Shown in pieces: positions 1 through 11,555 of a stretch of DNA of 64,000 nucleotides. Within the stretch, counting starts at the first letter, position 1; the number at the start of each line of letters is the position of its first letter. Origin of the DNA: Corydoras sp. C115 (taxonomy: Eukaryota; Chordata; Actinopteri; Siluriformes; Callichthyidae). The stretch is from positions 12,127,501-12,191,500 of the forward strand of contig JAFMOC010000007.1 in NCBI GenBank assembly GCA_019802505.1. The letters run 5' to 3'. A model generated the notes under the pieces. It was not told the origin of the DNA. It did no database searches and saw only the letters and a list, made by a program, of their open reading frames with translations. A program made the translations under genes and the position numbers.

Positions 1-745
1 AACTCTGATTCCCCTCCTTAATGACCTGACCTGAACTGTTAGCAATTAAACTGCACATTGCGGAATCATTCGGTACAGTGTTACTATACCCATTTTAGTC
101 TAATTTTATATCTGTCTCAACTTTTATTTCAAATGTGTTGCAGACATCACTTAATTTAACAAATAGAAATCAGTAACAATTATTTAAAAAACCCTATAAA
201 TATATTTTCATCCTTGGTGGTGTTTGGTTTCCAAAGACCCAACCACATAAGTAAACATCAACAGGAGACCAAATCTTTTTTTTTTTTTTTTTTTTTACTT
301 ATTTTTCAATGTTTTTTAAATCTATGTCTGTGTGCAATCTGTTCTTAAATAAAATGCCTGCCACAACTATCTGCCAGTCTACAGCTCTTCATGGCATTAC
401 ATAATGAGTCAATTATTAATTTTAGTTAATCATGCATTGTGTCGATCTAGTGGGCATTACCTTCCGTAAACCACTGTGAAAAAAGATTTTTCCCATTCAT
501 AAATTTATGTAGATCTTTCAAATATAAATCACCAGATGTTCTCCCAGACATTACAATTTCATGTAAAACCCAGTGAATGGGTTTCATTTAAATAATTTGA
601 GATTCCAAATGTAACACTACTTTCTTGTATCCTTAGACCCAACCATTTTTTAATGATCTAAATTTAAAAAGAGAAAACTGAATTAACTTAATTTTTACCA
701 TCCTTGCATTTATAATTGGCATTATATATTTAAATGTCATTACAT

Positions 746-1038
746 CCATCCATTATCTTCCGCTTTATCCTATATTAGTGTAGCGGGGGGGGATTCCCCA
801 TGCCCATCCAGGGGAGAACGTTTTGGGCACTGGGCAGATACACCCAGGACAGGGCACCACTCAATCACACAGACACGCACACATACACACTCTATATGGG
901 GCAATTTGGAGAACTCAATTGACTTGATCCATGTTTTTGGACTGTGGGAGGAAACCGGAGAATCCGGAGAAAACCCACGCAGGCACGGGGAGAACATGGA
1001 AACTCCACCCAGATGGCGAACGTGCTAACCGTGCTGCC
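746..1038 (-). mobile_element. tRNA-derived SINE, (TGAA)n-tailed family
   Basis: This is a reverse-orientation copy: tail (ccatccattatcttccgc) first, tRNA-like head last. The 15-bp direct repeat TAAATGTCATTACAT flanks it at 731-745 and 1039-1053, a convincing target-site duplication. The B-box region is deleted: the body jumps from the 'cacccagatgg' segment straight to 'cgaacgtgctaacc'. Confidence 0.9.
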
Positions 1039-1423
1039 TAAATGTCATTACATTCATAACTATTTGCCTTATTAAGAATTAATCTGACATCTGTGAAACA
1101 CCATGCTTGTGTCTAGTCAGAACATTGTTGAGTATAGATCTATCAAGTGGGATTTACACCAAGAGAACTGCAGATCCTTTAATATTGAGTGTTGTGCTGT
1201 AGTCTGCAGATAGTATAATCTGAAAGCTTGATGTTATGGGACAACTGCCTCACAGAATGAATTACCAGTTGAAGTAAAAAAAGGTCTTGTGTGGAGCCTG
1301 CATGTTCTCCCTGTGCCTCTGTGGGTTTTTACTCCAGGGATTCGTTTCCTCAAATTTCAAAAACATATAGTTACATTTTTTGTTTTAACATTTCTTTTCC
1401 TTTTATATTTATTTAGGCAGGGG

Positions 1424-1767
1424 GGCGGCATGGTGGCTTAGTGGTTAGCACGTTCGCCTCTCAGCACTAGGGATTCCCGGTTCGAATCCCCATCTGGGTG
1501 GAGTTTCTCTGTTCTCCCCGTGGGTTTCCTCCGGGTTCTCCGGTTTCCTCCCACAGTCTAAAAACATGGATCAAGTCAATTGAGTTCTCCAAATTGCCCC
1601 ATATAGAGTGTGTTTGTCTGTGTGTGTGAGTGTGTGCCCAGCGATAGATTGGCGTCCTGTCCTGGGTGTATCTGCCCAGCGCCCGAAACGTTCTCTCCCC
1701 TGGATGGGCATGGGGAACCCCACCACAACCCTAATATAGGATAAAGCGGAAGATAATGGATGAATGG
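1424..1767 (+). mobile_element. tRNA-derived SINE, (TGAA)n-tailed family
   Basis: A full-length copy. The head carries an A-box-like stretch (tggcttagtggttagcacg) and a B box (ggttcgaatcc), followed by the conserved body and a short 'gataatggatgaatgg' tail. No clear target-site duplication was found. Confidence 0.9.
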
Positions 1768-3589
1768 AGTCTTCATAGAACATGTTTAAAGTTGTTATTG
1801 TGATCTGCAGTGCGAGGAGCAGATTGATGAGTAGTTGTTGAGGAGTTGAATAGTTTATTTTTGCTCCATAATTCCACAAGATGTTGCTGATGCTTGGTAA
1901 CATCTTAATATTGACAGTTATAAAAGTTTAAGAATCTTAGAAACAGGTTTATTGGAAATGTGGCAACCTTAGTCATTATATTAAAAATGAGTACTGAGCT
2001 ATTGCATACATTAGTTGGTGTGACTAGAAGCCTAGTTAACTACTTTGGGGTGCTCATGAGATTATGCACACAGTATGGATTCCCATATCAAATCTTTAAC
2101 ATTCTGTATACTCTTTTCAATTCATTGATATTTATTTTAACTTATTAATGGGATCAATGGAGTGCACTCAACTATGCCATTAATAATGCCAAAATCATTT
2201 TTTCTCATTTAACTGAATTAAACTCCAGACCACATTGATATATCCAGAACAGGAAGAACTTTGCAAGCCTGTGGGTGTCTTATCATGAGACTAGAATGCC
2301 TACTATATTGCCCAACTTCCTCCTGTCATATCCACAGAAAAAAAGGGGATTTAGCCATGCATTGCACAGGAGCAGTGAGGGAAGACTAGTAAAGTATAAA
2401 TAAGCAAAAAAACTCACCAGTACACAATAATAGTTCTCTTTTGGAATATGCACGACAAACTTTTAGTTGTTCCTGTTTAGTATGAATTTGGGGCATTTCC
2501 TCTGTAATACCAGGAAAATATTTCTATTGCCTTTAAATCATTATTTATATTACAGGGTGAAGGGCATTTCCAAAAAGAAAATTCCCAAAAAATTCAATAA
2601 CATTTACATATTTTAAAGGTAAATCAAAGGATTTTATTGTTTTCAGTTTAAGATGAAAGTCATATTTATATTATAAAATAATAAAAAAATAAAATAATAG
2701 TTAGCATTAATAACTGTTAAACAATGACAAATGCCAGCATGTTACCTACCTGAGGTAAAAGCACATCACACAAATGGATCCAAGTTCAAACAATGCTGTT
2801 AAAAAACGTGCTTATTTGTTAAGGAGACGGAGTATTTTATTACAGTATTTAGATAATACTGTATTACTGTATTTAGATAATGAAATAAAACTGAGAGACT
2901 TTAATGTTGCCTTGTTTGTGTGATTGTGCATGAGAATATACCAGTCTACTGATGTAACTTAGATTATAAGTCAGAGATGTGATTTTAATAAACTCATTTT
3001 CTTACTTTAGAGGTAGGTGCATACATAGGATGTGTAATATACTCACAAATAGTTATTTCTTTTAAAATTTAGAGCAGACCATGGCCTTAATTTGATAAAT
3101 TAAATAAAATTTATTTGGTGGTATTGACACCAATGGCTTTATAAACCCCATTTTTGATGATGCAGAAAGTTTTTGCTTGCTAGTTTTAACAAACATTTTA
3201 TTTAACTGAGAGGCATAATGAAGGGGTTTTCAATGATTTAACAGCCAACCAGATTGAAGTTTATAATATATTTTATTATTCAACTTCAAAAAGAAGCATA
3301 TTTACCACTGTGTTACATCAACATTTCTTTGTAACCATGTTGAAACAAAGAACACCAATTTGTAAGTGGAATTGTTGCCCATTCAGACTTGCTTAAGAGT
3401 CTGTGGACACTATTTCGTGAGTCGTCTCTTTATGATGCTCCTCACAGCACACAGGCCACTGAAGCACATGCCCAAGCACATACTTTATTTTTAATTCCAT
3501 GCTGTTGTAACATCTTTCTAAAATTGTAATACGCAGCTCTTTTGGACTTTGTATAATGATATTAAGTTTTTAATGCCATAATGTAGCCT

Positions 3590-3790
3590 TTTTCTTTCTC
3601 CAGACATTTTCATTTAAGCAAGCACTGACACCGGATTGGTGGAGTTCAAACATTTTAGAGATAGCTTTGTAATCTTTTCCAGTCTGATGAGTTTCTTCTG
3701 CAGGTCTCAAATCTTTTATTTGTGGCATGATGCACTTCCACAACACTTTGTTGTGAAAATCAGACTTTGATAGATCAACGTTCTTTATAT
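3590..3790 (-). mobile_element. Decayed Tc1-like transposase fragment
   Basis: Read on the minus strand, the frame contains GKDYKAISKMFELHQSGV within an N-terminal segment resembling the helix-turn-helix region of Tc1/mariner transposases. No full-length frame, catalytic domain or terminal repeats remain. Similarity was judged by eye only. Confidence 0.5.
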
Positions 3791-4738
3791 AAAACACAGC
3801 ATCCACCTAATCTGCCATCCATCCTTCAAATTATCCGCTTATCCAAAAATATCATTTTCCCTCTGACAGATATTAGTATTTGTCCATTTTCCTCAATATT
3901 TATGTTTACTCTGATTTGATTCTGTTTATCATCTGATAATGTATTTAGATTCATTTTTTTTATAACATCTCTTTTTATTAAACACTTTCAACAACGTACA
4001 AGTTCAGGAACTTGCAAGCACTACTTTAGATGAACAAAGAAGATGGTAAATCTAAGATTTCCTGTCTATGTAGCAAGTTTGACAAGATGAGGTGCGACCA
4101 CGGGTGTGATGTGCATATAAAGGTCAACTTAGCACAATACCACGAAAACCTACTGTTACAAACACCAGCTCAGTTGTCCGTATTTCATTTTTCAAGAATT
4201 TTATTAAAAAGCATATTAAACCTCATATTTTGTCATAGGTTTTGACGTCTTACCTGAGCTGTGCTCATCAAACATCAGATCTCAGTATTAAACTGATAAA
4301 TAAAAAGATTAAAGAAAATATGAACAATCTGGTCTAAACAGTGCCATCTGGTGCACAGGATATGGAAATGATTTTCTATTTATGACATTGGGATAACCTT
4401 AATTTGAACTGACCAAAAAAGAAATAATATTTTGTACAAGTATGGCCAGCTATAGGATTGTAATGAAGCTAATGCTTACCCAAAATCAGAGTTCACAAGA
4501 GAAAATCTTATTTGTATATTAATACTGAGTCAACAGAACTCAAACACTATATACACTCACACACAAATTTAATTATTCTTGAAATTATGATTCCTAGTAT
4601 ACTATTTAAGATATTATGACATGGCAAGTAATTTAAATTTAATGAGGTACTTTGTAAATTTGTTTATATTACAATGACAAACTGTAGCTAATACAACAAT
4701 GTAATGTAATGAGGATAGAACACTCTAAAAGGTATACA

Positions 4739-4744
4739 TTTATT
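4739..4744 (-). terminator. Candidate fignl1 polyadenylation signal
   Basis: The minus strand reads AATAAA about 150 nt after the fignl1 stop codon, a plausible distance for a short 3' UTR. Cleavage cannot be confirmed from sequence. Confidence 0.4.
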
Positions 4745-4890
4745 TATGTTTTAATTGACAATGAAACACAAACTTGTATGAAATATTCTTTTTTGAAATG
4801 CAGAACAACATTCACTAAAGACATTTGCATTTTTCCATTGGATGGAATACTGGTCACCAAAATTTTTCACTAATGTAAAAACCATATGCA

Positions 4891-6876
4891 TCATCTTCCA
4901 CATCCAAAAGTCTTGTTCCACTCCTCATACAGTTCAAGGTCTCTGGTTGATACACTGGGCCGCACAGTTTTAAGAGCTTCCAAGAAATCACAGTGGAGTA
5001 TAGGCCGCACCTGCTCAGGTGTAATGGTAGCGATGTCACTGAGCTGTATGCTGCGGATTGGGCCCAATGCTGCTTCTCGGCACAGCTGGGTCATATCAGC
5101 ACCTGAGAAGCCCTCTGTGCTCGACACCACAGTCTCAAGCTCTTGACATTCTAACTGGCTCTTTTCCCGAGACATAAGATTAGACACTATCTGATGACGA
5201 GCAGCTGCCTCAGGTAATGGAATGTACAGTCGCTTTGCAAGACGACGGCGTGCAGCTTCATCTATCTCCTGTGGACGATTGGTGGCTCCCACGACTAAAA
5301 TTCGGTCCTCGGAAGAGGTGGAAGCTCCATCAAGCTGGACAAGAAACTCTGTTTTTATACGGCGAGATGAATCGTGTTCCCCATCCGTACGCTGGGACAG
5401 GAGAGAATCAATCTCATCAATGAAAATGACAGCTGGCTGATGACATCGTGCAATGGCAAACAGAGCTCGTACCATCTTTTCACCTTCTCCCACCCATTTG
5501 GAGGTGAGTGAGGAGGCACTGATGCTAAAGAACGTGGCTCCAGATTGGCAGGCTATGCACTTCCCGATTAGTGTTTTTCCAGTACCTGGTGGGCCAAATA
5601 GAAGGATGCCCTTGGGTGGTCCTCTAAGACCAGTAAATATGTCAGGTCTTAACATAGGCCATACTACAATCTCTTTAATGGTGGCTTTTGCAAACTCAAG
5701 GCCAGCAATATCATCCCAAGCTACAGGCGGGCCATGGTCCATAATTTCACTCATAATCAGTTCAATTATTTTGGGTTCAAAATTTTTAAGTCTCTCATCA
5801 ATTGGCTGAGAGTCTTGTGAGGGCTCATCTCTTGTGTTGGCATTCTCCTCTTGTCTAGGCATTGGTGAGACAAATTTTGAAAAGGCAGCCCGAGATCGGT
5901 TAGCCCCGAGACATTTTTTGGTAATTGTACTCACAGGAACCGAAGGTCCCCGATGGTTCTGTCGACCAAATCTTTTTTGCTGATCAGCAACAAACTGTTC
6001 TCTGGCTGATTTAAAGTTAGTACCAGGAAACTCTTCTCTTCTCTGTACACTACTCTCAGATTCATGACTTCCACCTGGAGTGAGGACTAAGCCTCTGTTT
6101 CGCTCAGTTCCTAAACTATTGATGTTTTTTCTCTTTAAAATATTTGTGGAGGAGTAGAAGACAGACTGTTGATTAGCAGCACTGAACATTGAGCTCTCAA
6201 CACCTGACTGCTTTAAAATAACAGAGTCAGGGGCATTATGACTCAAAATTGGCACAACTCCTGTCTGGTTTTTGTGGGTGCTATGTGCTAGAGGACTGCC
6301 ACTAGGTCCCATCTCTCTACCTTTTGTAAAACTACCCACTCTACACTCCAAATCAGTGCTGAGATGATGCCCAGACAAAGATGATGAATGGTTTAATTTT
6401 TCTTCAACATAAGAACTTGTTTTGGTACTGTCTTTGCTTCCGCTTTTGTAGAACTCTTCACCAACAATCATATCACCATCTGTTGCATCCACAGAGAGAC
6501 TGCTGTCCTTTACCCCAGTCTGCATCATTCGCTGCACACACGGCAGACTGAACAAATTCTCAGTAGTTAAGGATGACTCCCATTTATTACTGTGGTTTTT
6601 TTGATTGCAGGCCAGATGAAGGGCACTGTCAGCATAATTGTTCAGCCCTTTCTGTTGGTCATCAGAGTCTAAAACCGCAGCATAGAACTCCGTGTAGGTC
6701 CTAAGCAGACTGGCAGCACTGTCCGGAGCCAGCTCTGCGTTTGCCCATGCATACTGAATTGACAGGATGTGTGCCCGATAAGCATCTGCCGTCTGTTCAG
6801 GTGTACATTTGCCAGATGAAATGTCAAAGGACCTTCGCTGCCACTCATTCAGGTGTGAGAAATTCATGCTTAGCAT
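4891..6876 (-). CDS. fignl1: Fidgetin-like protein 1, AAA ATPase
   Basis: A complete 661-residue protein in one uninterrupted coding exon, close to the roughly 674 residues of human FIGNL1. The N-terminal region (SEWQ-like HLNEWQRRSF, then QYAWANAELA) matches vertebrate FIGNL1, and a long poorly conserved linker follows. Residues 288-291 are FKSA, the FxxA-type motif used in the family to bind RAD51. The AAA module has Walker A GPPGTGKT at 428-435, Walker B VIFIDE at 483-488, GATNRP at 530-535 (sensor 1 Asn533) and arginines at 543-545. The C-terminus ends in a Vps4-type segment finishing NKTFGCGR. The family dissociates RAD51 filaments during homologous recombination and belongs to the microtubule-severing AAA group. 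The start was placed at the first Met after a splice acceptor near 6893; a second Met lies at codon 4. The gene is head to head with ttl. Confidence 0.97.
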   Translation of the reverse strand: MLSMNFSHLNEWQRRSFDISSGKCTPEQTADAYRAHILSIQYAWANAELAPDSAASLLRTYTEFYAAVLDSDDQQKGLNNYADSALHLACNQKNHSNKWESSLTTENLFSLPCVQRMMQTGVKDSSLSVDATDGDMIVGEEFYKSGSKDSTKTSSYVEEKLNHSSSLSGHHLSTDLECRVGSFTKGREMGPSGSPLAHSTHKNQTGVVPILSHNAPDSVILKQSGVESSMFSAANQQSVFYSSTNILKRKNINSLGTERNRGLVLTPGGSHESESSVQRREEFPGTNFKSAREQFVADQQKRFGRQNHRGPSVPVSTITKKCLGANRSRAAFSKFVSPMPRQEENANTRDEPSQDSQPIDERLKNFEPKIIELIMSEIMDHGPPVAWDDIAGLEFAKATIKEIVVWPMLRPDIFTGLRGPPKGILLFGPPGTGKTLIGKCIACQSGATFFSISASSLTSKWVGEGEKMVRALFAIARCHQPAVIFIDEIDSLLSQRTDGEHDSSRRIKTEFLVQLDGASTSSEDRILVVGATNRPQEIDEAARRRLAKRLYIPLPEAAARHQIVSNLMSREKSQLECQELETVVSSTEGFSGADMTQLCREAALGPIRSIQLSDIATITPEQVRPILHCDFLEALKTVRPSVSTRDLELYEEWNKTFGCGR

Positions 6877-6892
6877 ACTCCAGCCTGTTTAA

Positions 6893-8844
6893 GGAGTAGT
6901 TACAAGGTTACAAGTTACACACCGCACTATGTTAGACACAACTACCTTATTGCTACACCGTGTTGTAAAATCAGTATGTTATATGTTACCGCACTGATGC
7001 ATGCTGGGGATTAAGCATTTCTGTATGGTAAATTATTGTAAATTAAGAAGTCATAGAGATGTTTAAAAAAATGAAAACATTTAAAATACTCCAGCAGCAC
7101 TGTCCTCTCATACCAGCACAATACAAACATGGCACCACATAAGTGTCACTGCAGCATTTAAATTCATCCTCCATCGAAATAATAACTGCTACACGCTGCT
7201 CTGTAATGGAAAAACTACAAAATTACCTATATGGTAAGTAGAACTGGTGTTTTTGTATAAACAAAAAGATGTACCAAGAATAATGCCAAGAAAAGTGCTT
7301 GGTTACTGAATAATCTGAGTGGCAATTGTTTGGTTTCTTGAGTTAGTAATGTTTGGTTCTAATACTGATGGCATTTATCATCAAATCTGTGGCTTATTCC
7401 GGCAACCCACATATGAATCCGTGTCTTTGTAACATGCAATCAAAGCACAGTGACTTTTAAAACTCATGTCTCTGGTTCAATTGTTAGCTAAGTTTATTTC
7501 TTTTGTTAATTAGCTAATCATCCTTTATATGGTTACCGCCACAAAAAACAATCTGCCAAATTAATTTAGATCAGATTTACACTTGATGACTTTCCTGACA
7601 AAACCATCTTGTCTAATCTTGGTACGATCACCAAAAGTGCACTCATGCAACACCCCCAATGAGGGGGGAGGCATGATTTAGTATCTCTAATTTACCTATT
7701 GGCATGTCTTAGAAATGTGTGAGGGAAACTGGAGTCCCCGAAGAAACCAGTTTTTTGTTCATTAGTATATTTATTTATTTATTTATTATTATTTATTATA
7801 ATATCGCCAAGATTATTTAAACAAATTATTTAAAATAAAAAGCTAATAAAATTGGGAAAACAAACAAAAAAAAATCAACATTGTTAATTGCAATCTCAAT
7901 ATTTAGGATTTCATTTTTCTACAGATTTTAAACAAAATATGAAATATGAAAAAGACACCCAAGTTCACTACTTAGACATGTAATTTTAATAACACTTTTG
8001 ACTTCATGAAGATAATTAGTCTGAATAAAACGTGTGAACTACATTTAGCAAAGATTATCACACTACGGAAATACGGTTAAAGCATTCATATTTATTGCAG
8101 CAGATCAGTTAGTGGAAGTATATGATGGCGTGACATGATGGTGGCACACTGGTTTGCCCTTTTATCTCGCCACAAAAAGATCCTCCCTGTGTCTGTGTGA
8201 AATTCCCATGTGAATTGAAGTTTCTGCCCAATATTAAATGACATGCAAGTAGGAGATACTAAATTGACTGTCCCTGTATGACTATACTGCTATATCAACT
8301 ATATAATTGAAAACTATTCCTGCTGAAAAAATGACTGGCGTTAAATTATCAAACCAAATAAAAGACAATGTAAAATATGTTGAAAAGGTTGTTACACAGA
8401 ACTAATGACCATCCATGATGTAAGAACGATTAAATGGGATTAGGCAAAAACAGCTACACTGTAGAATTTTCAAACCAGATTATTATCCGATCCCGCTTTT
8501 TATTGTTATTTTATAACAAGAGTTTGTTGAAGAGATGTGTTTGGAGTTGTTTTTTTGAAGATGCTAAATGAATAGTTACGGACAGATATTAGTATCTTAG
8601 AATAGTGGAAAACTCGTAGCTACTCATTAAAGCTAATGCTCAGATGTATGTGGTCTTTTTTGTTTTTTGCTTCGTGTTTAAAACCGACTGTTTTTCGTCT
8701 GTGTCGTTAGAGTGATATTTAAATACACGCTTGTAAACGAACAGACTAAATCACACAGCCATTTAACTACAACAGTATTAATTCACGGAATTTTAAAAAT
8801 AACGTTTGCATAGAGACCCCTGAAGCATCATAACAATAACTTAC
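6893..8844 (-). other. fignl1: 5' UTR intron of fignl1
   Basis: On the minus strand a strong donor (CTACAG followed by GTAAGT, exon edge 8845) and an acceptor (TTAAACAG, exon edge about 6893) bracket this interval. It holds A+T-rich sequence with a TTTA-rich stretch at 7767-7800 and no recognisable gene. The acceptor has a weak pyrimidine tract, so the junction is less certain than the donor. Confidence 0.55.
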
Positions 8845-9150
8845 CTGTAGGAGTTATTTGTGTTTTGAGGTGTTAAGCACTTTACAAAAATAGCTTTTAA
8901 TTTTCTCGAGAAGATATAAACACCTCGCGCGGAACTTTCCCGCTGCCTCCACTCAACCCACCTTCTCTTCACACGCGCATACTGACTAATCACATTGTCT
9001 CGTCCGTGATTGACCATAAAAGTGACCAATGTGCAACCGGAAAGCGACTAGTTCTAGCAAGTCACAAAACCGAAGGCCGGGATAAATGTAACAGCTTAGA
9101 ACGCCTACCTAAATCCGGCTTCGTTCTCCTCTCTCTTTCATGGTTGTTCG
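8845..9150 (-). promoter_or_regulatory. fignl1: Non-coding first exon and promoter region of fignl1
   Basis: The interval ends on the minus strand in a consensus donor at 8845/8844. It and the adjacent 9050-9250 are locally rich in CpG compared with their surroundings, as expected for a housekeeping promoter. The transcription start is not determined. Upstream ATGs in this exon open a frame (8841-9029) with no similarity to FIGNL1, so it is treated as upstream-ORF noise. Confidence 0.5.
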
Positions 9151-10240
9151 ATCAGTCGTCTAACGCCACCGTGCGGTGAGATGACACGCAAACGTAAACG
9201 AATCAAGTGTCTTTAACTACAACTACCACAATCCCCTGCGGTCGGTGCGTTCCATTATTGGGTTAGAGTGTTTTTTTTCCGAAACAGCACTCACGAACAT
9301 CAGTTCAAATCGCAACTAACAGAATGCACATCATTCACACATAACATTAAAATAACCTAAATGTATAATTATTTCATATCTGCAAATAAATAACCATCAT
9401 TGTCGCATTTTTTGTTAGTCATTCTTATGTCTTATTCTAAAGTCATTCGCATGCATGTTTTAACAAAGTATGAAATGGCACGTTTTTGATATTTTCAGAT
9501 GTTGGTGTGGTGTCTTTGAAACACAAGTTTGTGTGCACTTTTTTGTTTGTTTGTTTGTTTGTGTGCACTGTGCAATATTTCATATTTTTGATAATATAGT
9601 TTACTACAGTGCAATATGTAAATAATTTTGCCTACCAATGTGCAATTTTGTATACTTGTATACTACCGTTTCATTATCACTGTGACATACCCATTCCCTG
9701 TACAAAACACAGTTACTTTTATATTTATTCATTCATTCATTATCTCCCGCTTTATCCTCTATTGGGGTCGCGGTGGGGTTCCCCATGTCCCTCCAGGGGA
9801 GAACGTTTCGGGCACTGGGCAGATAGACTCAGGACAGGGCGCCAATCCATCGCTGGGCACACACTCACACACACAGACACACTCTATATGGGGCAATTTG
9901 GAGAATTCAATTGACTTGATCCATGTTTTTGGACTGTGGGAGGAAACCGGAGAACCCGGAGGAAACCCACGCAGACACGGGGAGAACATGGAAACTCCAC
10001 CCAGATGGGGATTCGAACCGGGAATCCCTAGCGCTGAGAGGCGAACGTGCTAACCACTAAGCCCCTTTTATACTTAACTTCTGTAAAATATGTATATTGT
10101 GCTCCAGAACTGTTTTCATTTCATTTATATGTCCAGTAAATGTTTGCACTGAAAAGCAGTTTTTAATCTCGTTGTAATTCTGTATAGTAACAACAAAGGC
10201 ATTCTATTCTATTCTAAGTTTAAGTTTATTGTGTTAGTGA
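9151..10240. other. Spacer between the fignl1 and ttl promoters
   Basis: Divergent intergenic region holding a GTTT microsatellite (about 9543-9560) and one SINE (9724-10064). No coding sequence is supported. Confidence 0.6.
9724..10064 (-). mobile_element. tRNA-derived SINE, (TGAA)n-tailed family
   Basis: Reverse-orientation full copy, from an ATTC-repeat tail at the left to the tRNA-like head (gctaaccactaagcc) at the right. The 8-bp repeat CTTTTATA at 9716-9723 and 10065-10072 is a probable target-site duplication. It sits between the divergent fignl1 and ttl 5' regions. Confidence 0.9.
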
Positions 10241-10749
10241 ATCGGGGCGCATATGAAGGCAGCTTCGGCGGCGGCGGCTGTCGTGTGTCGGTGTTGTGAC
10301 GCTGTGCTGCGCTGCGCCGCGCTGTGCGGATAAAGAGCGTTGAGTCTGTACTGTAACCAGGGACGACACGTGAACGACGGACTTAAACCCAGTCACCGTG
10401 ACGATGTAAAACTTTGTGTTTTATTCGCAAACTAAACGACAGACGATGAGTTGGCAGCGACACAGCCCGCTCTCTGCTTTCTGAATGAGAGGAGCTCCGT
10501 TAGCAAGAACGAGTCACACCCTGCCAGCGCCACCCGCTCCCACTGACTCCGTTACCCAGCCGAGGCGCGAGGGTCATTTAAATCTCTACAAACAGGCTTT
10601 TTAACATCAGTCATGTACACGCACTGTCGCTATAGTTTGTGGGGAGACAGATAACGTTAGCTATCCGTTTAGCTACAGGCTAGTGCGCTGTTTAACGCGG
10701 TGTCTCGTTAGCTTTCATTCAGTTAGTGTGTAGAATAAACGTTACGCCA
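10240..10749 (+). promoter_or_regulatory. ttl: CpG-rich promoter and 5' leader of ttl
   Basis: A GC- and CpG-rich block with a (GGC)n run near 10266-10280 precedes the ttl start codon. It contains several upstream ATGs: a 26-codon frame at 10253-10333, a start-stop ATGTAA near 10403, and a short frame beginning ATGAGTTGG near 10446. The transcription start is unknown, so which of these lie in mRNA is inference. Confidence 0.55.
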
Positions 10750-11486
10750 ATGTACACATTTGTTTTAAGAGATGACAACAGCAGCGTTTATGCTGAAGTC
10801 GCCAAACTGCTCATCTCTACAAGAAAATGGAAACGACTAAAGAAAGACAATCCACGATTCAATCTGATGCTGGGAGAAAGAAACCGGCTGCCTTTTGGGC
10901 GTCTGGGTAATTATAAACTCACTCCATATAACAGCCTTCATTTATTCACCTATTTTCACTATAACATGAGACAAAGGCAAAGTTTCACAAAGACCACAAA
11001 GACTTTAGTATCTGCATGCACTTAACATAATTGCATGTTTTGGGGTGTGGTAGAGAAAACATATACACACACAAGAGAACATGTAAACCTAAAAAAAATT
11101 GTATAATCACTGCACGGTGATGCCTGTAGTTATCTTATGAGTGTAAATAGTGTCAACTGTTTAAACTTGGCATTTATTAGTCGTCTATCCATTATCTTCT
11201 GCTGAATCCTAATTTGGGGGGAATAAATTAATCTTTCACAATGTCAAATATGATGTTATTCTGATTAATATTAATGTTGTACTCACTTTACTGCCTATTT
11301 ACAAAACAAAATAGCCTTAATTTGTTTTTAACATAGATAATCAAGATAGTGTTTTGGCTCCCATCTTATTTTCTTCCACTTAGACCAATACTAGGGTTGC
11401 AGGGGGTTCCCCATGCCCATCCATGTAAGAGTGTTTTAGGCGATGTGCAGATTCACCCAGGACAGTGTGTGGACTCACACACACAC

Positions 11487-11555
<69 letters not shown>

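Larger units (their letters stand above)
1..4738. other. Intergenic flank downstream of fignl1
   Basis: No gene is supported here. The stretch is A+T-rich. It contains a poly-T run near 269-297, two SINE copies in opposite orientation (746-1038 and 1424-1767) and a decayed Tc1-like transposase piece (about 3590-3790), all listed separately. Short open frames at 1960-2148 and 4030-4245 have no recognisable similarity and look like chance. Confidence 0.6.

Noticed and set aside
1441..1500. Possible tRNA gene
   Set aside because: A and B boxes are present but the acceptor and anticodon stems do not fold into a complete cloverleaf, and the same sequence recurs as the head of a dispersed SINE.
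5217..5809. Plus-strand open frames across fignl1
   Set aside because: Shadows of the conserved AAA domain on the opposite strand.
8841..9029. Open frame in the first exon of fignl1
   Set aside because: Not in frame with FIGNL1 after splicing and without similarity. Treated as 5' UTR.
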